From: Solen grandis
Lineage: Eukaryota; Mollusca; Bivalvia; Adapedonta; Solenidae
Reading direction: 5' to 3'
Length of the DNA: 64,000 bases
Assembly: GCA_021229015.1 (NCBI GenBank)
Contig: CM037777.1
Coordinates: forward strand, 67,632,411 to 67,696,410
Shown here: positions 24,201 through 31,713 of the stretch, in pieces
Layout: each line of letters begins with the position of its first letter
Position numbering within the stretch: position 1 is the first letter of the stretch
Made by a program: the position numbers and the translations under genes
The notes under the pieces: model-generated
What the model was told of the DNA's origin: nothing
Databases searched by the model: none
The model's input: the letters and a program-made list of their open reading frames with translations, nothing else

Positions 24201-25346
24201 CTGCCTGATCAGAGTCTCCTCTGTTTGCGCATACGAAATTGTAGCTCAAGTTTCTATGCAGTCTGTGTGGCAAAGAAAAATTCATGATTTTATATATCAA
24301 TTTAAGTTCAGTTCATTAATAGTCATCAGGTCATGAATTTGTACATGAATATTCATGAAATAAAGGGTTAATGAATGTTAATTCTGATTATATGCCTCCC
24401 TATAAGTAATGTATGTTCTTTAATATTTATAGAATGTTTTTCCCTGCTTTCATTTATTTATTTTTCCATTCAGCTTGCAGAGAAGATGGGTCTTGGTCAC
24501 ACCAGTAAAGGTGAAGGGGATGATCGACATATTGTCGTGAGCAAACCTTCAAGTGGGGATCCTGAGGCACATAAAACTAGTACCCCACCCACACCTGACA
24601 GAACAGCCGATCGAGAGGGTCCAGTGTTAGCTGATCATCCAATGGATTCAGTGGTGCAGGAAGTCTCAAATGGACAGCAATCTAGGACTGAGGTACAGCA
24701 AATAGATATACAAGATGTCCATGTAAACTCTGAAGAAAACAAGGGAAATGAATTTAAATCGAATGGTGTAGTAAACACTGACAAGAATGGAAGGAAAGTT
24801 GATGATGGTAAAATTATGTGTAAATTCTGTGGTAAAGATGTGATAAAAGCAAATATACAGTTGCACGAGTTGCATTGTGGTCGGCAGAGCAGTGACAATA
24901 AGAGAACTGAGCAGAAAAGTGCTCAGAATAAGAAACAAAATGTTTCAACTTCTTCCAAACATAGACAGTTTGACAAGGAACTTGCCAAGAGAGTTGACAA
25001 GGTAGATAAAGATGATATAGATGGACTGATTGCAACAGTAACAAAGATGGACAGTTTCTGTTGTTTTAAGAAGTGTAAGACTAGTGTGCAGACCCTGTGT
25101 AACATATGTAGCCACTGTGATGGACGCTACTGCATGTCTCACTACATGCCAGAGGTGCACGGGTGTGGGGACGCGGCCCGGGCACAGGCACGAGCCCAGA
25201 TCAGCAAGGAAGGGGTTCTATACAGGGGCAGTGGTGTCCCAAATAAAAAACCAGATGCAGATAGGAAAGCCATGTTACAAAAGAGAATTGATAAGAAATT
25301 GACAGATATGTCTTCGAAAAGAAAGGGGAAACCTAAAAAAAAGTAG
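6149..25346 (+). CDS. IGHMBP2: IGHMBP2 (SMUBP-2), SF1B ATP-dependent RNA/DNA helicase; 5'-partial, 14 exons
   Basis: This is a 5'-to-3' helicase of the UPF1-like SF1B group, acting on RNA and DNA and, in vertebrates, associated with ribosomes. Exons: 6149-6291, 7323-7542, 8215-8315, 9730-9890, 10891-11091, 11861-12183, 12666-12848, 13671-13789, 14535-14629, 15111-15234, 16576-16752, 19429-19621, 20776-20911, 24474-25346. All phases agree, giving 3049 nt and 1016 codons including the stop. The human protein is 993 residues; here about 35-40 N-terminal residues are missing. Helicase motifs are in order: GPPGTGKTT (I), [11 protein letters not shown] (Ia), DEVSQ (II), GDHLQLPPT (III), QYRMH (IV), [10 protein letters not shown] (V), [10 protein letters not shown] (VI). 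An R3H domain (RFLVH) and a C-terminal AN1 zinc finger follow. Oddities are the first donor (GA, not GT) and an extra C2HC motif between R3H and AN1. All introns other than the first have GT-AG ends. Confidence 0.95.
6868..7085 (+). mobile_element. tRNA-derived SINE, family A
   Basis: The head contains the RNA polymerase III B-box consensus GGTTCGAATCC at about 6901-6911; the body has the phrases CCAGATGCCTC and CTTCCTCCACCTGTA; the tail has ATGACTGAAATACTGTTG. It sits in the first visible IGHMBP2 intron. There is no credible cloverleaf upstream of the B box, so it is not a tRNA gene. Confidence 0.75.
7323..7542 (+). CDS. IGHMBP2: IGHMBP2 exon (GDIVGL, 1B-domain region)
   Basis: It encodes [19 protein letters not shown] through [17 protein letters not shown] to [12 protein letters not shown], matching the human stretch GDIVGL to LANDVTYRRLKK. 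Two in-phase acceptors lie 18 nt apart (TTATAG before 7323 and TCACAG before 7341). The upstream one keeps the residues that precede GDIVGL in human and is preferred. The donor is AAAG|GTTATT. Confidence 0.88.
8215..8315 (+). CDS. IGHMBP2: IGHMBP2 exon (linker before the helicase core)
   Basis: It encodes [20 protein letters not shown] and FGEQELSPP, corresponding to the human segment ending SLIEVLFGRSAPSP. The acceptor is TTCTGCAG and the donor CGAG|GTAAAT. Phases join exons on both sides. Confidence 0.88.
9730..9890 (+). CDS. IGHMBP2: IGHMBP2 exon with Walker A (motif I)
   Basis: It begins [20 protein letters not shown], containing the Q-motif region, and continues to [20 protein letters not shown]. 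The Walker A lysine that binds ATP phosphates is present. The acceptor is TTTCTTCAG and the donor AAG|GTACTG. A 36-bp minisatellite starts only about 30 nt into the following intron. Confidence 0.97.
9920..10206. repeat. 36-bp minisatellite, 8 copies, in an IGHMBP2 intron
   Basis: Eight near-identical copies of a unit containing ATAGGGCTGAGTGTTTGGAA. The 36-bp period is a multiple of three, so long open frames appear on both strands; these are artefacts of the period, not genes. Confidence 0.95.
10891..11091 (+). CDS. IGHMBP2: IGHMBP2 exon with motif Ia
   Basis: It encodes [18 protein letters not shown] then [20 protein letters not shown] and VRRDMDKTL, collinear with human ([37 protein letters not shown]). 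Motif Ia contacts nucleic acid. The donor is CTG|GTAGTC in phase 0. Confidence 0.95.
11861..12183 (+). CDS. IGHMBP2: IGHMBP2 exon with motifs II and III
   Basis: It starts [20 protein letters not shown] and continues [13 protein letters not shown], the 1C-like helical insertion. It then reaches [20 protein letters not shown], where DEVSQ is the Walker B motif (human DECAQ), and GDHLQLPPT (motif III). The donor is AAAGA|GTAGGT. Confidence 0.96.
12666..12848 (+). CDS. IGHMBP2: IGHMBP2 exon with motif IV
   Basis: It encodes [19 protein letters not shown], then [19 protein letters not shown] and [17 protein letters not shown] is the SF1 motif IV signature. The acceptor is CTAATAG and the donor CTAAG|GTAAGA. 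Confidence 0.95.
13048..13290 (-). mobile_element. tRNA-derived SINE, family B
   Basis: Read on the - strand, the head is tRNA-like with an internal B-box region, followed by a body containing the complement of GGAAACCGGAGCAC. Copies in this window: 16785-16990 (+), 17228-17480 (-) and 20948-21196 (-). All lie in IGHMBP2 introns. Confidence 0.7.
13671..13789 (+). CDS. IGHMBP2: IGHMBP2 exon (RecA2, before motif V)
   Basis: It encodes [33 protein letters not shown] and [15 protein letters not shown] parallels human LLVDTAGC. The acceptor is TTTTGCCAG and the donor GAAG|GTAATA. Confidence 0.94.
14535..14629 (+). CDS. IGHMBP2: IGHMBP2 exon (RecA2)
   Basis: It encodes [20 protein letters not shown] then [11 protein letters not shown], matching human DIAVVSPYNLQ. 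The acceptor is GTTACAG and the donor CTGCAG|GTATAC. Confidence 0.95.
14690..14865 (+). mobile_element. SINE fragment, family A
   Basis: It shares GCGGTAGGCTAGTGGTTC, CCAGATGCCTC and the tail ATGACTGAAATACTGTTG with the fuller copy at 6868-7085, which also carries a tRNA-like B box (GGTTCGAATCC). Confidence 0.75.
15111..15234 (+). CDS. IGHMBP2: IGHMBP2 exon with motif V
   Basis: It encodes [20 protein letters not shown] then [30 protein letters not shown] is the SF1B motif V, nearly identical to human. The acceptor is CCCTTAAG and the donor AAAG|GTAGGA. Confidence 0.96.
15848..16510. repeat. 54-bp minisatellite, 12 copies, with a 216-bp higher-order period
   Basis: Twelve units containing AAGTATGTAGTATTGCTAAG and TTGTTAGTGGAATT. 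A diagnostic variant (AATTAAAGCC instead of AATTCAAGCC) recurs at 15890, 16106 and 16322, exactly 216 bp (four units) apart. One unit carries a small insertion near 16408. The long open frame across it is a by-product of the period. Confidence 0.95.
16576..16752 (+). CDS. IGHMBP2: IGHMBP2 exon with motif VI
   Basis: It encodes [20 protein letters not shown] then [20 protein letters not shown] and [28 protein letters not shown] holds the arginine finger of SF1 motif VI. The donor is GCAG|GTATTG; a family B SINE begins about 30 nt downstream. Confidence 0.96.
16785..16990 (+). mobile_element. tRNA-derived SINE, family B, abutting an IGHMBP2 donor
   Basis: The tRNA-like head runs across CTTCTCACCAATGCATCC and the B-box-like GGTTTGATTCC, followed by a body that is the complement of the family B copies at 13048, 17228 and 20948. 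It begins about 30 nt after the exon donor at 16752. Confidence 0.7.
17228..17480 (-). mobile_element. tRNA-derived SINE, family B
   Basis: The - strand reads a tRNA-like head (complement of AATCGAACCAGGGAC near 17414) then the family B body (complement of GGAAACCAGAGAGCCC). Confidence 0.7.
17738..19052 (+). mobile_element. Tandem-core element, family A, copy 2 (IGHMBP2 intron)
   Basis: The 5' end is GCTCGACTATTCC (17740-17752). The core has about seven units of about 150 bp as in copy 1. The 3' end shows a degraded inverted repeat (GAATAGTCAGGC) and hairpin (GCTGTC at 19031, TACAGC at 19041). It has the same orientation as the host gene. Confidence 0.72.
19429..19621 (+). CDS. IGHMBP2: IGHMBP2 exon (basic linker after the helicase core)
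   Basis: It encodes [17 protein letters not shown], then [20 protein letters not shown] and [15 protein letters not shown]. It is low-complexity and lysine-rich, aligned by position with the disordered linker of the human protein rather than by sequence. The acceptor is CTACCCACAG and the donor CAAG|GTTAAG; phases on both sides agree. Confidence 0.85.
19778..19890. repeat. Short tandem repeat, about 29-bp unit, 4 degenerate copies
   Basis: Units share GATATTTTCACTAAAAGTGA. Each unit contains a small palindrome (TCACTAAAAGTGA). It lies in an IGHMBP2 intron. Confidence 0.85.
20776..20911 (+). CDS. IGHMBP2: IGHMBP2 exon, first half of the R3H domain
   Basis: It encodes [35 protein letters not shown] and [15 protein letters not shown] is the R-x3-H signature that binds single-stranded nucleic acid; human has LEFPPSLNSHDRLRVH. 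The donor is GAG|GTGAGT. A family B SINE starts less than 40 nt into the intron. Confidence 0.94.
20948..21196 (-). mobile_element. tRNA-derived SINE, family B (clearest copy)
   Basis: On the - strand it reads GGGTGCCTGGATAAGGTAG (A-box area), then the B box GGTTCGATACC, then the body. This is the best-preserved tRNA-like head in the window. Confidence 0.8.
21587..23050. mobile_element. Outer TA-flanked DNA transposon (Tc1/mariner-pogo-like, non-autonomous)
   Basis: The terminal inverted repeats start CAATTAAGACTCGTTATG (21587) and, on the other strand, CAATGGAGACTCGTTATC (from 23050 inward). Both are flanked by TA (21585-21586 and 23051-23052). Most of the first 26 positions match. It is interrupted by a second TA-flanked element at 21645-22403; without it the outer copy is about 0.7 kb. 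There is no transposase frame. Confidence 0.7.
21645..22403. mobile_element. Inner TA-flanked DNA transposon (Tigger/pogo-like), nested
   Basis: The inverted ends are CAGTAGAACCTCGTTACATC (21645) and GGTTCTACTG (22394-22403), flanked by TA at 21643-21644 and 22404-22405, as expected for Tc1/mariner target duplication. CAGTAGAACCTCGTTA resembles Tigger/pogo termini. An 86-codon frame (21877-22137, +) has no recognisable DDE transposase motif, so it is non-autonomous or degraded. Confidence 0.78.
23146..23830 (+). mobile_element. Tandem-core element, family E, 3'-truncated
   Basis: It opens with a strong hairpin: TATACCCCC (23146-23154) pairs with GGGGGTATA (23172-23180), with ACAAAC/GTTTG inside. 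Four units of about 157 bp follow, sharing CACGCTATTTCTCAATAACT and GAGTTATGGCCCTTTGCTG. No 3' terminus is visible. It lies in the last IGHMBP2 intron. Confidence 0.75.
24474..25346 (+). CDS. IGHMBP2: IGHMBP2 last exon: rest of R3H, C2HC motif, AN1 zinc finger, stop
   Basis: It begins [19 protein letters not shown], completing R3H (human IAEEHGLRHDSSGEGKRRF). A polar linker follows, then [20 protein letters not shown] (24819-24878), a C-x2-C...H-x3-C motif. Next is the AN1-type finger ([35 protein letters not shown]) and the conserved tail [29 protein letters not shown]. Stop at 25344-25346. The acceptor is TTCCATTCAG. Open sequence starts further upstream (24375), but that part is intron. 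Confidence 0.96.
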   Translation, partial: LAEKMGLGHTSKGEGDDRHIVVSKPSSGDPEAHKTSTPPTPDRTADREGPVLADHPMDSVVQEVSNGQQSRTEVQQIDIQDVHVNSEENKGNEFKSNGVVNTDKNGRKVDDGKIMCKFCGKDVIKANIQLHELHCGRQSSDNKRTEQKSAQNKKQNVSTSSKHRQFDKELAKRVDKVDKDDIDGLIATVTKMDSFCCFKKCKTSVQTLCNICSHCDGRYCMSHYMPEVHGCGDAARAQARAQISKEGVLYRGSGVPNKKPDADRKAMLQKRIDKKLTDMSSKRKGKPKKK

Positions 25347-26275
25347 TTTATATCAAATCATGAATGAATATTATAAATGGCTTTATATTCAGAGAGCTGT
25401 CAGTCATAGGTCTTATAGTTATTGAGAGTGCTCACAATGGCTTAGTTTTTGGCACTGTACAATGGTGACTATATATTTAGATCTGTTTTCCAAAATATAC
25501 TAAGTAAAGAGTTTTATTACTTTGGTACACTCTTTATTTGTTGAACTTACAGAAGGAATACTAGAAGCTTGTTATTCAAAAACGTTTGCTTTTTTTTTCT
25601 CTTTCTCAATGTGTGTTTGTTGTAGAAAGCACTCAGAATTATAAAACCAGGTTTTGCTCAGGAGGAAGTTTTTCATAAACAAATGTTTAAATTTTCTTTA
25701 AAAAGTTTGCTACTCTTAAAACTGCTAAACAAATATAAATTAGGACAAACATTTTCAGTGCAATGGTATATTAATTCTGTGATATTGGATCTTAAACCAC
25801 TATTCTGATGTTACATTATTTAAATGGCCTATATGTGTGTGTGTTTTTTTGTGTGCTTTTTTGCATGCTCACTTCATATTTGGTTGTCTGAGTTATGTGA
25901 TTGTGTGTAATGCTTGTGGACTTCTTTTGTCTCACTTCACATTTCTTATTCAAAGTTAGTTGCCGTCCTACCTACTTGTTGTACCTTTATACCACAGTCA
26001 GATGCTGTATCAGTCAGCTACTGTATCATAAGGTATTTACCAGTATGAAGTTAAAATTTTGTCATAAATGTCAAAGCACTGTGGCTAGTCATGCCATTCT
26101 TTTTATTAGGAACTAAAATATATGCCTTGGGCCCCTTTCAATTAACTATATATAACTATAAATATATAACTATATATAACTATATATATATATATATATA
26201 TAGTATTTTTGTGAATTCAGGTGGAAAGAGTACGGTAAAATCATTTATTTTCGTTGACATTAAATTTTGTTGATT
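25347..26275. other. IGHMBP2 3' flank and probable 3' UTR
   Basis: No gene. I found no AATAAA in this stretch, so the poly(A) site is not placed. A TA/ATAT microsatellite lies at about 26145-26203. Confidence 0.5.
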
Positions 26276-26278
26276 ATG

Positions 26279-27319
26279 AATAATGAAGTACCCACAAGCC
26301 AAGCAAAATGGAATTCTCAATACTTTTTTGAAGAGGATGAGTTGAGAAAGATTTATTATCTACCTTTTAGTTTGTTTAAAGATACCAGTATACAATGGAT
26401 GCAGGTGCATTTATAGCACAGAATAATACCAGTAAATGATTATCTGTATAAATTAAAAATTAAGGATACTAATCTGTGTTCCTTCTCAAGTTCTGTAAAA
26501 AAGAACACGAAACAATTGAACATCTGTTTTGGTTTTGTAACAATACAGCATCTTTTATTGAGCAAATTAAACAGATTATGTTGAATTGTCACATAGAAAC
26601 AGAATTTTGTTTAAAGTCTGTTTTGTTTGGATTCAGTAACATTGAAATTGACAATTTAAACCTTCTATCGAAACATTTCATTTTTTAAATCCAAATTATT
26701 AAATATGCCTCTAAATATTGTAAATTTTATACTTCTGTTGAGTGATAAATATCAAATAAATAAACATATACATGAACTCAATTCTTCTGAACAAGGTGTA
26801 CAGAAATTTGAAGCAAACTGGAATTTAGTCAAATCAATATTTAGCCAGTAAAAGAAGACATAGCCAGAGGATAGAAGAAATGTTGATGTTGAAAAAAATA
26901 AGAAATAAAATCCTACATTCAGTTTCATTTTTTTTCATAAATAGCTTATCGGTATATATTTTTTTTTTCCTTTGCAATGTGAAGACTGTCATTTTTTTTT
27001 CTTGTTTTTACATGTAAACTTTAAACCTTTATTACTTTCTAACAGTTATAAGTTAAAAAAAATCTTTTGTAGAGACTGTTGCTTTTATATAGATATATTG
27101 AAGTCTAATAATCCAACTTAAAAATCAAAATTGTTTATCCCAAAAGTGTTAGTCCTGTGTTGTTGTGAATTATTATAAAAAATGTTGCTTTGTTGCAAAA
27201 TCATTGTTCTGATGTCTTGATATATGTCGCATTTGTGAGGTGGTAAGTGGGATGGTTCTCCGACCTACTTCCACCAATTGACGGGGATAATAAAGGTTTT
27301 ATAAAAAAAAAAAAAAAAA
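26279..27319 (+). mobile_element. LINE 3' end (non-LTR retrotransposon), truncated and frameshifted
   Basis: Broken frames encode typical C-terminal ORF2 sequence: IYYLPFSLFKDTSIQWMQ, HRIIPVNDYLYKLKIKDTNL, and the zinc-knuckle-like CKKEHETIEHLFWFC. At least two frame changes and an in-frame stop disrupt it. The 3' UTR ends with AATAAA (27287) and a poly(A) run (27303-27319). It is a dead 5'-truncated copy; the clade was not determined. Confidence 0.82.
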
Positions 27320-27803
27320 TTGTTATGTACCTAGAGGAATTTAGTGGGTACATTTATTCATGGATCCATGTTTTAGAAAACGTGAGGTCTATATAAGAGA
27401 CAAGTGTTTGTGGGGATTCATATTTGTGGATAAAACGAACCCTCCACTAAATCGAAGAAAGTTAGTGACCCATGAAATTTAATGATTTCACAGTATACCG
27501 GTATTCTTATGATTTTTTTTTTCTTCAGAAAAAGTGAAAATTTTATGTAATCACTGACATGGGTCACCTTTGTTTATGTTTCATTGCTCAAAGAGATATT
27601 AGAAGCCACCTTTTAGGACTATTTAAACGATGAAGATCAAATTTCTTTACACGAAACTTGGTGAAACAGAGCTCCAATATGCTACTTAAATATGATGTAT
27701 ATATTTTCATGCTCAAAATTAATTATACGCAAATCCTCAATGCCCATGGAATCTACAGGCCATATTTTGAACTTGAGCATGAAAATCATCCTTAAACACA
27801 TGT

Positions 27804-27878
27804 CGAGGGGTGAGAGCAAAACTATGCTAAGTGCATATAAATATATAAGCACTTAGCCTAGTTGCGCTCTCACCCCTC
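27804..27878. repeat. 75-bp near-perfect palindrome, copy 1
   Basis: The arms are GAGGGGTGAGAGC...GCTAAGTGC and the complementary GCACTTAGC...GCTCTCACCCCTC, about 30 nt each, around an AT-rich centre. A second copy lies at 33133-33207. Confidence 0.85.
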
Positions 27879-28201
27879 AAAATATACATGTAGTATTTAT
27901 TTTTGAAGACATCAAGACTGGAGCATTGTCTGCTTGATTGTCTTAAGTTTATACCATACAGGTTATTATGAAACCCTACTGTGATACATAAAAAATATAG
28001 ATTAAGTATCATTCTACATGTATAGTATTTTTTTTATATAGCATGTCAGTGACCCTTTCTTTACATGCAGTGCTCAGCAGACTCATCTACAAACTCCTTG
28101 TACAAGTTCTTTTTTCCTAACTGAGCAGATTTCAGAATGCTTCCCAAATAATTCTGGTAAGCATAATAACGATCACCACTTTATCCATCCATCCTGTTTT
28201 T

Positions 28202-28982
28202 TAGCTCGACCATTCGAAGAATATGAAAGCTTTGTAGTCGCCCTTGCGTCGGTGTCAGCTTTTGGTTAAAGTTTAGCATGCAAGTTACTATCAACTTTAT
28301 ATCTCAATAACCATTTATGGTATTGACTTGAAAGTTTATAAATATGTTTAGGAGCATAAGACAACCAAGGTAGATAACTTTTGATGGAATATATTACAAA
28401 TTATGGCCCCTTTTAAACTTAGAAATTTTAGTTAAAATTTTGCATGCAAGATACTCTCATGCTTATATCTCAGTATCCAGGCATGCAATTGATTCGAAAC
28501 ATCTTTAATATGTTTAGGGGTATCATATTATTAAGGAAGATAACACTTGATGGAATATATAACAAATATTGGCCCCCTTTTAACTTAGAAATTTTGGTTA
28601 AAATTTTGCATTCAAGCTACTATCCAGCTTATCTCTCAGAAATTGTTTATGTTATTGTCTAGAAAGTAAAGAGTGTATTCAGGGGCATCAGAAAACCAAG
28701 GAGGATAAACTTTTTGACTGAATTTATACAAATTATGGCCCCTTTTCTAACTTGGATACTTGGTTAAAGTTTTGCATGCACAGTATTTATATGCTTATGT
28801 CTCAGTAACTAGGCATGGGATTGATTTTAGACTTCATAAAGATATTAAGGCAATCAAGGTATATCATTTTTGACTATTATTATACACCGGGTATTTGAAG
28901 GGCAAGTATTGAAACGGATTTCATTTGATTTATCAACAAGCATTTTGAATAGTCAAGCGTGCTGTCCTCTGACAGCTCTTGT
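28202..28982 (+). mobile_element. Tandem-core element, family A, copy 3 (short)
   Basis: The 5' end is GCTCGACCATTCG (28204-28216); the 3' end has the inverted repeat TTGAATAGTCAAGC and a perfect hairpin (GCTGTC 28961-28966, GACAGC 28971-28976). There are only about four core units, so copies differ mainly in unit number. Confidence 0.8.
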
Positions 28983-29030
28983 TTAGGCTATTTCTCACAA
29001 CTACTTACTGAAATTTAAAAAAAAAAATAT

Positions 29031-29054
29031 AGAGAGAGAGAGAGAGAGAGAGAG
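29031..29054. repeat. GA microsatellite
   Basis: Uninterrupted GA dinucleotides, preceded by a poly(A) stretch. Confidence 0.95.
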
Positions 29055-29228
29055 AAAAACGGAAAGGAGGTTTGTTAATCGTCAAGAATCACCGTCCCGG
29101 TACAAGTAAAAATATTGGAAAGTTAAATATTACTTTACATGCCTTTATATTTTATATTTGATAATAAAAACAAAAAATATACTAAAGCGCTTTCACCATG
29201 CAGCTTATCAATAGTATAAATGGCGTTA

Positions 29229-29318
29229 GTAACGTCATACCGTTGTCACGTCCTTACATTGTAATGTTGTGATGTAACGTCATACCGTTGTCACGTCCTG
29301 ACATTGTAATGTTGTGAT
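29229..29318. repeat. 45-bp direct duplication with internal palindrome
   Basis: Two copies differing at one position, each with AACGTCATACCGTTGTCACG and the palindrome ACATTGTAATGT. Confidence 0.9.
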
Positions 29319-29489
29319 GTAATCTTCAACATTCGTATCATCACTGAAGAGTATTTTATGCATTTTAAGGTTTTGAAGCATTTAATAAAGTATTTTTCTT
29401 TAACTGGTCTTTATGAAGGGTTTTCTGAGTACATTTTAAAAAAATCCAAATTCTTGGAAGACGAACAGTTACACATCAAACCAGGACCT

Positions 29490-29977
29490 TTATAAGAAAA
29501 CTGTTGTTATGGTGTTCCAAAAGGGTAACAAATTCAGCGATAATAATATGTATTATGGAGAACGCTTGTTTAAGGTAGTTAAAACATTTACATACCCAGG
29601 AGCAAAGACTTAAGTAATCATTAAATGGCAAGTTTTATCAAATTCAAAAGCATCTGTCAAACCAAGCAATTAAAGCTCGCTTTTCACTGAATTCTTTATT
29701 TGAAAATGTTTCATTAAGTATCTCTGAAAAAATGAAATTGTTTGTCTCTATGACTGGACCAATTTTAAATTATGGATCAGAAATTTGGGGATTTCATACC
29801 GCCACTGATATTGAGAGGGTTCACTTAAAATTCCTAAAGCAAATTCTAGGAGTAAGGCAACAGATTACAAATAATATGGATCTTGGTGAATTTGGCCGAT
29901 TTCCTTACACTGTAATGAGATTTTGTTTGTTAATTTTTCACCCAATACCACAGTGCAAAGGGATGGCACCTGAATAA
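29490..29977 (+). mobile_element. LINE ORF2 fragment (reverse transcriptase C-terminal part), degraded
   Basis: Frames with stops between them read VVMVFQKGNKFSDNN, VVKTFTYPG, then SISEKMKLFVSMTGPILNYG and SEIWGFHTATDIERVHLKFL, then KQILGVRQQITNNMDLGEFG. This order (MVF.KG, FTYLG, ILNYGSE.WGF, IERVHL) is typical of invertebrate non-LTR elements. Stops at about 29612 and elsewhere show it is dead. It differs from the LINE at 26.3 kb in the portion preserved. Confidence 0.82.
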
Positions 29978-30368
29978 CTTTTATAAAAATAAATGTGCCA
30001 CATATACATAGGCCAAAATAACTAAATATATATATAGAATCCCTGTTTACATGATGATCGCCAGCACGTCACGGCATCTATAAAAAATTTGCCAATTCGT
30101 TATTATAGATAATTAAAAAAAGTCATTTTTAATTAAACTTTTTAGAGCGAACTGCCCACAGCAGTTACTCTGTACACAGTAATACCGAACAAAGTCTCTG
30201 TGCAAAGTCTCTGTGCCGAAAAATGAAGGGGAGATTGATCAAGGACCAAACTCTAAGGAGATCGGAAAAGTTGGCTACTAGTTACTAGTAACCAGCTACT
30301 TCTCGAAAGTAAAGTTAGTTACTAGTAGCTGGTTACTTCTCGATGGAAAAGTTGGCTCAGCAACTACT

Positions 30369-30600
30369 GGTACATTTTGATTGGACTATCAATATTTTTC
30401 TAAATGTTTTCGCCGAAAAAACAAGTGGCTGGGTGTTTATATTTCATATATTCTTAAACTATGGATATATCCAATATTATATATGGTATTCCCCGTCAGA
30501 AAATACCAAATTTCATTTAATATCATTAAAGAACTTGCCATCTACCGGTACATTTTGACAGGACTATCAATATTTTTTCAATGTTTTCCCCGATAAAAAA
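30369..30600. repeat. Degenerate direct duplication, about 178-bp period
   Basis: GGTACATTTTGA...GGACTATCAATATTTTT occurs at about 30369 and again at about 30546. Both copies are followed by TTTTC.CCGA and GGGTGTTTAT. The overlapping small open frames are by-products. A poly(C)/CA tract follows at 30711-30733. Confidence 0.7.
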
Positions 30601-31082
30601 AATTGGTGGGTGTTTATTTTTCATAAAAATAATAAACTACTGATATATTCGTAATTGCCATGGTATTCCCCACCAGAAAATATTGTCATGGTATTCTCTG
30701 GCGAATAAGCCCCCCCCCCCCCACACACACACACCACCACTAAAAAAATTAAACAAAAACAAACTCATTTTGAGCAGACTCTCCCCCATTATTGCAGACC
30801 CATTATTACCTGTCACCAAGAACCAATTTATGGTTGTGGTCCGCGGTGAGTCATATGTTTGGTAATGGGAGATAGGGATAGACACTGGTGTTTAATTTTG
30901 ACTTGTGATGCTAGTAGTCTTATTTAAAATGAGTTTAAATATCTGAGAAATCATCTTTCAATTGCAGTGTATATGCGTATTACCTTTGTAAATAAGCGTT
31001 TTTGTCATTTACTTTTTCATAACAGAGCAAAAGACATATTGTTCGCGGCGGTGAAAAGTTCAGTTATATATATTTAGTTAGA

Positions 31083-31085
<3 letters not shown>

Positions 31086-31154
<69 letters not shown>
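31086..31154. repeat. AT dinucleotide microsatellite, 69 bp
   Basis: Pure alternating AT tract, self-complementary. Confidence 0.97.
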
Positions 31155-31155
<1 letters not shown>

Positions 31156-31713
31156 CTTTATATAATCTGCTACTAACTGTGTTCCGGTAAATAAGTTTGT
31201 TTGGAGATTGACTAATTATAAGAGAGAGAGAGGGAGAAGACGTTTATCTAAACAGGTTTATTCCCACGCGCCGACCATGCAGCCAGTTATAAAAGTAAAA
31301 GTTCAAAGGAACAGCGCAAATTAAATTCATCAGCAGAGAGCAGTGTGATGCACGGTGTTAAATATGTACACTCATGAGCCTATATTTACGAAGCATTACC
31401 TTTAGAACTGAACAAGATGGTTGGTATTGTTGTAATACAGGCTTAATTCAACATAATTACAGGCACGAATTAATTTCATTCTCATTATATGATTTATTAT
31501 CTGTTGTATTTGTTTTTGCTGAGGGTGCTAAATTACAAATTGACACCGCCTTTTCTTCAGGTCGAAATATAAAAATAAAATGTCGGCAGTCAATTTTTGA
31601 GAAATTACCTTAAAGTCACACCCGTTATGAAACCATTTATCATGTAAATAGAGATGGAAATATATTTCCTTAATGCAGACATGTATCTGCATTTCTTCGG
31701 CGAAAACATTTAG

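Noticed and set aside
24635..25160. Five overlapping minus-strand frames
   Set aside because: Shadows of the last IGHMBP2 exon, which has clear homology.
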